Below are positions 59,214-64,000 of a stretch of 64,000 nucleotides of DNA, piece by piece. The notes under the pieces are model-generated. The model made no database searches. It saw nothing but the letters and a program-made list of their open reading frames with translations, and had not been told where the DNA came from. The position numbers and the translations under genes are program-made. Position 1 is the stretch's first letter; the number at the start of each line of letters is the position of its first letter. Source of the DNA: Streptomyces profundus (lineage in GTDB: Bacteria; Actinomycetota; Actinomycetes; Streptomycetales; Streptomycetaceae); NCBI RefSeq assembly GCF_020740535.1, contig NZ_CP082362.1:6693501-6757500 (forward strand), in the 5' to 3' direction.

Positions 59214-60475
59214 TCAGGTGGTGCCGGCCAGGTAGGGGATCGTCAGAGGCCCCTGCGGCAGGACGCAGACCCGGGATGATCCCGCGGCGGCGAGCAGCTC
59301 GGAGATGTCGTGGGTCTGCCTCAGGTGAACGGCGGCCAGCTCATCGTCCGTGAGACCGCTGGTGTGCATGATCACCTCGCAGTCCGCCTGGATACGCGCC
59401 TGGATCTGGACCTGCCACTGGTCGGGGACCGTCTCGGGCCGGGCCCGGATGGACGACAGGAGGGCTTGCGGGGAGGGCGCGGACGTCAGGACGTCCCGGT
59501 AGGAGCCATGGTCGGGAAAGCCGTCACGGCACTCGGCCGCGCAGATGATCGTCCCGCCCGGACGGACGACCTGGTGGGCGGCCGAGAGGCCCTTCACCGC
59601 CTGGTAGAGGTTCTGGTCGAGGGGGAAGCCGGAATTGGTGGTGACCACGATGTCGAACGGCTCGGGGACCGGGCGCATCGCGGTGCGCCTGGCGGTGGCG
59701 CTGGCCCTCGCGTGCATCGCGAGGACATCACCACCAAAGGCCGCGACGATGTCCTTGTCCCGGTTGAGAATGACGTCAAGGGCGAAGGTGACGCCCGTGC
59801 CCGCGCGATGGCGCGCACATCGTCGTGCACCGGATTGCCCTCGGTGATGCCCCAGGTGGCGCGGGGGTGCCCGATGCGGCGCGCGTCATGCAGCGTCAGG
59901 ACCGTCTCCAGCCCGGCGAGGCCGGGGGCGGCCAGTTTTGGCCCGCCGGAGAAACCCGCGAAGAAGTGGGGCTCGACGAACCCGGTGGTGACACGGACAT
60001 CGGCGGCGAGCCACGCGCTGTTGAGCCGGACCGGCACGCCGGCGCCCAGGGTTCCGACCCAGTCGAGCTGGTCCCGGTCGCGGGCGTCGTGGTTGACGAC
60101 ATGACAGGAGTCGACGATCTAGTCCCCCAGCATCTGCCTCAGCTCGGCCGGCGAATCACCCCGGTGGGTGCCGGTCGCGACCAGGATCAGGACGTCCTCG
60201 GGACGAACGACGCCTGCCAACTCGGCCAGTACGGCGGGCACCATCAGGTGGCGCGGTTGGGGGCGTGTTCCGTCGCAAACGGCGATGGCCACGGTCTGGC
60301 CCGGCCGGACCCGTTCGCGCAGGGGTGGCCCGGCCACCGGGTGGCGCAGCGCCTCCCGCAGTACCGCCTCCTGATCCTCCGCCGCCGGATGGTGGACCGG
60401 CTCGACGACCGTGGTCGTCGCCCGGTTCACCTCGATGTCCAGGCCCTGGTTGCCGTAGTCCAACCTGACCCGCAT
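59214..60475 (-). pseudogene. larA: Nickel-dependent lactate racemase family gene, disrupted by a stop and a frameshift
   Basis: The minus strand encodes, in order, MRVRLDYGNQGLDIEV...RPQPRHLMVPAVLAEL (LarA N-domain, intact start with GGAGGAG), an amber TAG at 60121-60119 exactly where LGDEIVD is expected, then IVDSCHVVNHDARDRDQLDWVG...FFAGFSGGPKLAAPGLAG in the same frame, a one-base shift near 59810 after DDVRAIARA, and the C-terminal part (EPFDIVVTTNSGFPLDQNLYQAVKG) in another frame. LarA isomerises 2-hydroxyacids such as lactate using a nickel-pincer cofactor. Two independent lesions make a functional product unlikely. Confidence 0.82.
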
Positions 60476-60546
60476 CAGATCTCCTCCGGGGCGCCCTGTG
60501 TTGCCGCCTGCCCGGCCTGGTGGCTGAGCGGGCTCACGTCAAAGAA

Positions 60547-60561
60547 ATACATGCGATGAAT
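60547..60561. promoter_or_regulatory. GntR-type operator upstream of the larA pseudogene
   Basis: ATACATGCGATGAAT, matching ATACATC-N-GATGTAT at 12 of 14 positions, about 72 bp upstream of the larA ATG and overlapping a possible -10 (minus TATTTC, 60549-60544). Confidence 0.58.
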
Positions 60562-60644
60562 GTCTATCCGAAGAGGGTCATCCACGTCCACATTGCCGCA
60601 TCAATCAGGGCTTCCCTCGGCCGAGGCGTGGTTGGCCTCTTCCT

Positions 60645-60668
60645 ATACATCAGATGACTTGCTATCTT
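60645..60668 (+). promoter_or_regulatory. GntR-type operator and -10 upstream of the FAH-family remnant
   Basis: ATACATCAGATGACT (60645-60659) lies in the spacer just before a -10 TATCTT (60663-60668). The gene start is 67 bp downstream. Confidence 0.6.
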
Positions 60669-60734
60669 TCCGGCGACTGCGCCCGGGGTCGTCGCCGAGC
60701 CACGGGGGCCCCACGTACGCGGCGGGGGAGAACG

Positions 60735-61223
60735 ATGCGGTATCCGCGAGTGGGCCCCGCCGGCGCCGAGCGTCCGGCCGTGCTGGACGACGACGGGAAT
60801 GCCTTCGACCTCAGGGAGTTGACGGAGGACATCGACGGGGCGTTCCTGGCGGGTGACGGCCATGCCCGAACTCGCTCAGCGCTCGCCGAGGGGCGCCTGC
60901 CACGCCGCGACCTCAACGGACTCCGCGTCGGCGCACCCGTCGCCCGCCCTGGCAAGGTCGTCCGCGTCGGGCTCAACCACCGGGCGCACGCGGCGGAGAC
61001 CGGCGCACCGGCACCGGACGGGCCCGTCGTCCTCATGCCGGAGGGGCCGGAGGGGCTGGAGGACGCGGACGCCGTGATCGCTGGCTTCGCCGTCGCCGAC
61101 GATGTCTCCCCGGCCGGTGCCGCGTTCGGCGCGAACCACTTCCCCCACCTCCGGGCCGGCGACCTCGTCGAGGTGGAGATCGAAGGACTCGGCCGGCAGC
61201 GCCATGTGGTGGGCCAGGCGTGA
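60735..61223 (+). pseudogene. Fumarylacetoacetate hydrolase-family gene with its catalytic core deleted
   Basis: 162 residues against about 285 for the family. The start (MRYPRVGPAGAERPAVLDDDG...FLAGDG; GLRVGAPVARPGKVVRVGLNHRAHAAETGAP) and end (HLRAGDLVEVEIEGLGRQRHVVGQA) align with FAH enzymes that hydrolyse diketo acids such as 2,4-diketo-3-deoxy-L-fuconate. Only VIAGFAVADDVS of the middle remains. The segments with the metal-binding acidic residues are lost by in-frame deletion, and LNYRDH is changed to LNHRAH. Start ATG has a GGGGGAG site. An open frame survives but activity is not expected. Confidence 0.75.
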
Positions 61224-62376
61224 GGCCGCCCGCCGCGCGAGAGACGGCCGGGGAAGGGGCCCGACCCCCGACGGGGCAGCCGGGTGCCCACACCTGGGAG
61301 GACCACCGGGCTCAGCCGGACGCGCACGGCCAGCTCCCGCTCGGCTACGCCCACGTCGACATCGACCGTGAGCGACGTCAGGGGGTCCCCGAAGTCGTCT
61401 ACGGCCCGGGCAAGTCCGTGGGCCAGATCCGGGGCATCGTCGCCAGCCTGCTGACGAACAACCGGGGCCCAGTCCTGGTGACCCGGGTGGAGAAGGACAC
61501 CGCCGTCGCCGTGACGGACGCTCTCCCCGGTGGCCATTACGAGGCCGCCGCCCGCCTCCTGGTGTGGAGGCCCGCCCCGCCCGGGCCTTCGACGTCCTCG
61601 TCGTGACGGCCGGCACCGCTGATCTGCCCGTGGCCGCCGAGGCCCTGGCGGTCTGTCGGGCGCTGGGGCTGAGCGCCGACGGGGTCGCGGATGTGGGGGT
61701 CGCCGGCCTCGATCGGGTGCTGGCGATCCGCGAGCGGCTCCAGGCGGCTGACGCCGTCGTCGTCGCCGCCGGGATGGAGGGGGCGCTGGCGAGCGTGGCG
61801 GCCGGCCTGGTCGGGTGCCCCGTCGTCGCCGTGCCCGTCTCCGGTGGCTACTTCTGCAAGTCCGAGGTGCTGGGCACCATCGCCGCTCTGGGCCGCGGGC
61901 ACGGTTTCCCCGAGGTGGCCACCGGCACCAACGCCGACGACGCGGTGGACCCCCACCGCCCGGGCATCCGCGCCGGCGAGGAGAACGGCGTCCACACACC
62001 GTTGCGTGACACCGGGCTGAACAAGCACCGGGTGCGTGAGCTCAGCCGCCGCTGGCGGCTGCCCACTTGGGACAAGCCCGCCACGCCCTGCCTGGCCAGT
62101 CGTATCAGGCACGGAGTGACCGTCACCGCCCCCCGGCTGGCGCGGGTGGCGCGTGCGGAGATCGCCGTTCGGGCCGCGCTCGCCGACGCCGGTTTGCGCG
62201 TGCGGGACCTGCGGGTGCGCGACCTCGGCGAGGACGCCCGCGTCGAGGTGGATCGCGATCTCGTCGGGGCGGTCGATCCGCTTCCCGGCGTGCGGGCGGC
62301 CGTGCGGGCGGCGGGGTTCGTCACGGGCGAGATCCGGGTCGCCGCCTTCCGCAGCGGGAGCCTGCACTCGGGCTGA
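61220..62376 (+). pseudogene. larB-larE hybrid with frameshift (nickel-pincer cofactor genes)
   Basis: Starting at a GTG overlapping the FAH stop (GTGA), the first frame encodes LarB-like RQGVPEVVYGPGKSVGQIRGIV...GGHYEAAARLLVWRP. Near 61580 the frame shifts and LarB continues (AFDVLVVTAGTADLPVAAEA...VVAAGMEGALASVAAGLVGCPVVAVPVS). It then passes directly into the C-terminal half of LarE: YFCKSEVLGTIAALGRGHGFPEVATGTNADD...WDKPATPCLASRI. The LarB C-terminus and the LarE PP-loop N-domain (SGGVDS) are missing. LarB carboxylates and LarE sulfurates the LarA cofactor precursor, so the whole pathway here is decayed. Confidence 0.78.
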
Positions 62377-62399
62377 CGGAGCGGACGCGCCTTTGCTCT

Positions 62400-62760
62400 G
62401 GCTGACCCCGTTTGAACGGGCGGCACGCCGAAGGAGCCGCCGAACGGGCATCCCGAGCGGGTGCACGACATCGGGGTCTTCGAGGTCAACTCGGAGCCAC
62501 ACCACGCGACACGCACCCGACGCGCTCGAAGGTCTCCACTGCTACGGACGTGGGCCCGAGGAGAACCACCGGGACCGCAACGACGGCTGCGATGTCGGCG
62601 CATACGTCTCCACCGTCACGGACCAGTGGACTGTTCCCTGGCCGGCGGGCACCGACCGTCACGGTCCGGCGCGAATGGCGCGCTGTGGCGGCGATCCCGA
62701 GGCACGTCCCGGAGCGCCGCGCGGGCACGAGGTTTCCATCGGTGCCGCGTCGGGTTTAGG
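62400..62760 (+). pseudogene. Remnant of a GH2 beta-galactosidase
   Basis: Short segments in two frames resemble the C-terminal domains of GH2 beta-galactosidases: IGVFEVNSEPHHATRTRR and, shifted, LEGLHCYGRGPEENHRDRNDGC with VSTVTDQWTVPWP, matching the family's W(Y/F)GRGPxENYxDR...DQYxxP. No start, catalytic domain or continuous frame remains. Confidence 0.5.
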
Positions 62761-62842
62761 CGCTGTCGACGACGGCTCCAGCTCTTTCCTTCGGCTCGGC
62801 GGTATAGAAAAGGAATTCCATCCGGCTTCATGCCGGGAGGGC

Positions 62843-62871
62843 TTGACGGCAGTTCTTCGGGACGTTAATTT
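62843..62871 (+). promoter_or_regulatory. Promoter upstream of the GH30 gene
   Basis: TTGACG (62843-62848), 17-base spacer, TAATTT (62866-62871) is a near-consensus promoter in an AT-rich patch. It would give a leader of about 220 bases containing the CebR-type box. Confidence 0.55.
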
Positions 62872-63008
62872 GCGGAACAGTCAAGATCTTGGCCATCCGA
62901 TGGTGGTCACATGATTCTTGTGGCCTCCCTGTGGTGTTTTGGAGCTCGGGGAGACTTCTGCTCTCTGGTCCTTCGGCGACCAGTTCTGTCGAAGATCATG
63001 GATATGTT

Positions 63009-63022
63009 TGGGAGCGCTCCCA
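63009..63022. promoter_or_regulatory. CebR-type operator upstream of the GH30 gene
   Basis: TGGGAGCGCTCCCA is a perfect 14-bp palindrome identical to the CebR box that controls cellulose/cello-oligosaccharide genes in Streptomyces. It lies 75 bp before the ATG, and a TATGTT (63003-63008) next to it could be a second -10. Confidence 0.75.
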
Positions 63023-63096
63023 ATGCGTGTGGAACGCTGCCTGTCGGGTGGGCGAAAAAGGTGCGCGTCAGCGCTGACTTCCACTAGGAGAAGAAC

Positions 63097-64000
63097 ATGA
63101 CGCAGGACGAGAACGGGCGCGATGGTGCGCCGCGTAGGTCTCCGAGTCGGAGATCCGTTCTGACGACGCTGGGGACCCTCCCGGTCCTCACCACCGCGGC
63201 CTCCGCCGTGGGCGTCTCCGGGGCCAGGGCCGCGACGGTCGCCGCCACCGCGGTGATCGACCCGTCGGCTCAGCGGCAGACGATCCGGGGCTTCGGAGGC
63301 ATGGCTCACGCGGCCTGGATCGGCGATCTGACCGCTGCTCAGCGTGATACCGCGTTCGGCAACGGGGAGGGGCGACTCGGTTTCTCCGTGTTGCGAATCC
63401 CCGTTCCCGAGAACCAGGCGGACTGGAGCCGTGACGTGGCTACGGCACGGCGGGCCATCGAACTGGGTGCGACCGTCATCGCGTCCCCCTGGAACCCTCC
63501 GGCGCACATGATCGAGACATTCGTCCGGGGGAGTCAGACCGACGCGAAGCGCCTCAGGTACGACATGTATGGCGCCTATGCGCAGCACCTGAACGACTTC
63601 AACACGCATCTCAGGAACAACGGGGTGGATCTGTATGCCATATCGGTACAGAATGAGCCCGACTACGCGCACGACTGGACGTGGTGGACCCCGAACGAGA
63701 TGCTCCGCTTCATGCGGGAGAACGCGGGCTCGATCAACACCCGTGTCATCGCTCCGGAGTCCTTCCAGTACCTGAAGAACATCTCGGATCCGATCCTCAA
63801 TGATGCCCAGGCGCTCGCCAATATGGACATCCTCGGGGCGCACCTCTACGGTACGCAGTTCTCGAACTTCCCCTATCCCCTCTTCAAGCAGAGGGGTGCG
63901 GGAAAGGAGCTGTGGATGACCGAGGTCTACTATCCCAACAGCAGCGACTCGGCGGATCTGTGGCCCCAGGCGCTCGATGTCGGGGAGCATATACACCGCG
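63097..64000 (+). CDS. xynC: GH30 subfamily 8 glucuronoxylanase (partial, runs off window)
   Basis: The first 301 codons of an endo-1,4-beta-xylanase that cuts glucuronoxylan at methylglucuronate branches. Tat signal PSRRSVLTTLGTLPVLTTAA...SGARA, then the GH30_8 barrel: IRGFGGMAHAAWIGDLTAAQ, VLRIPVPENQADWSRD, ISVQNEPDYAHDWTWWTP (acid/base E187), NMDILGAHLYGTQ and LWMTEVYYPNS (nucleophile E276). From memory it is very close to Bacillus XynC. AGGAGAAG precedes ATG 63097. Likely repressed through the CebR-type box. Confidence 0.93.
   Translation, partial: MTQDENGRDGAPRRSPSRRSVLTTLGTLPVLTTAASAVGVSGARAATVAATAVIDPSAQRQTIRGFGGMAHAAWIGDLTAAQRDTAFGNGEGRLGFSVLRIPVPENQADWSRDVATARRAIELGATVIASPWNPPAHMIETFVRGSQTDAKRLRYDMYGAYAQHLNDFNTHLRNNGVDLYAISVQNEPDYAHDWTWWTPNEMLRFMRENAGSINTRVIAPESFQYLKNISDPILNDAQALANMDILGAHLYGTQFSNFPYPLFKQRGAGKELWMTEVYYPNSSDSADLWPQALDVGEHIHR

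Noticed and set aside
60119..60121. Reading the larA amber codon as a recoding event
   Set aside because: A second lesion (frameshift near 59810) and the decayed neighbours make simple pseudogene decay the better explanation.
62881..63996. 371-codon minus-strand frame opposite the GH30 gene
   Set aside because: Antisense shadow lacking start context; the GH30 frame is unequivocal.
1..64000. tRNA, rRNA or CRISPR array
   Set aside because: No T-loop GGTTCGAATCC-like block with acceptor pairing, no ribosomal RNA sequence and no regularly spaced repeats were found.

Overview
The window is high-GC DNA (about 70% G+C) with the hallmarks of a Streptomyces or close relative: strong third-position GC bias, GTG starts, many genes whose start codon sits 6-7 bases after a -10 hexamer (leaderless mRNAs), TAT and lipoprotein export signals, and families such as Spo0M, SAM-methyltransferase DUF574, FrcA-type sugar ABC systems and GH95. 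No rRNA, tRNA or CRISPR array was seen. It reads as an accessory chromosomal region made of many small regulator-plus-target cassettes, with clear mobile DNA and gene decay.

Layout. 1-1.7 kb: arsenic resistance (arsC partial, arsR-acr3). 1.7-5.4 kb: Baeyer-Villiger-type monooxygenase, SMP-30 lipoprotein and a TetR regulator around a shared inverted repeat. 5.6-19.7 kb: GNAT acetyltransferase, an ABC-F ribosome-protection gene behind a leaderless upstream ORF and competing hairpins, SAM methyltransferase, Spo0M, NmrA-like protein with AraC regulator, AraC-GyrI regulator, LacI regulator with an APH-MATE operon, then a three-gene operon of unknown function whose first gene carries the tail of a CHAT protease. 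20.4-25.4 kb: a 1513-residue RHS/YD-repeat polymorphic toxin ending in a cholera-toxin-like ADP-ribosyltransferase, with an ATGA-coupled probable immunity gene. 25.8-31.2 kb: PepSY membrane protein with a His-rich segment, PadR-VOC operon with twin palindromic operators, divergent TetR/SDR pair with three helically phased operators. 31.2-33.0 kb: an IS200/IS605 element (tnpA, tnpB) inserted at the SDR 3' end.

33.1-46.2 kb: a carbohydrate block on the minus strand: a giant ThuA/sorbosone-dehydrogenase/PKD/CBM protein, a sugar isomerase/epimerase, a complete branched-chain-amino-acid-type ABC transporter, a Gfo/Idh/MocA dehydrogenase, and a divergent XylR-type regulator. 46.2-48.8 kb: a lipase-like alpha/beta hydrolase bracketed by two degenerate, oppositely oriented copies of one IS5-family element. 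49.2-62.8 kb: secreted esterase and an L-fucose locus (GH95 fucosidase, L-fuconate dehydratase, FadR-type GntR regulator, sugar ABC transporter), followed by a decayed lar/FAH segment (larA with a stop and a frameshift, an FAH-family gene lacking its core, a larB-larE hybrid, a beta-galactosidase scrap). 63-64 kb: the start of a GH30 glucuronoxylanase with a perfect CebR-type box in its leader.

The strongest regulatory observation is a 15-bp operator resembling ATACATC-N-GATGTAT found six times, in or next to promoters of every transcription unit of the fucose locus, including those whose genes have decayed. It is the expected target of the GntR protein encoded there. The best candidates for undescribed systems are the CHAT-tail membrane operon (17.8-19.7 kb), the toxin-immunity pair (20.4-25.4 kb) and the ABC-F attenuation leader (6.19-6.35 kb).
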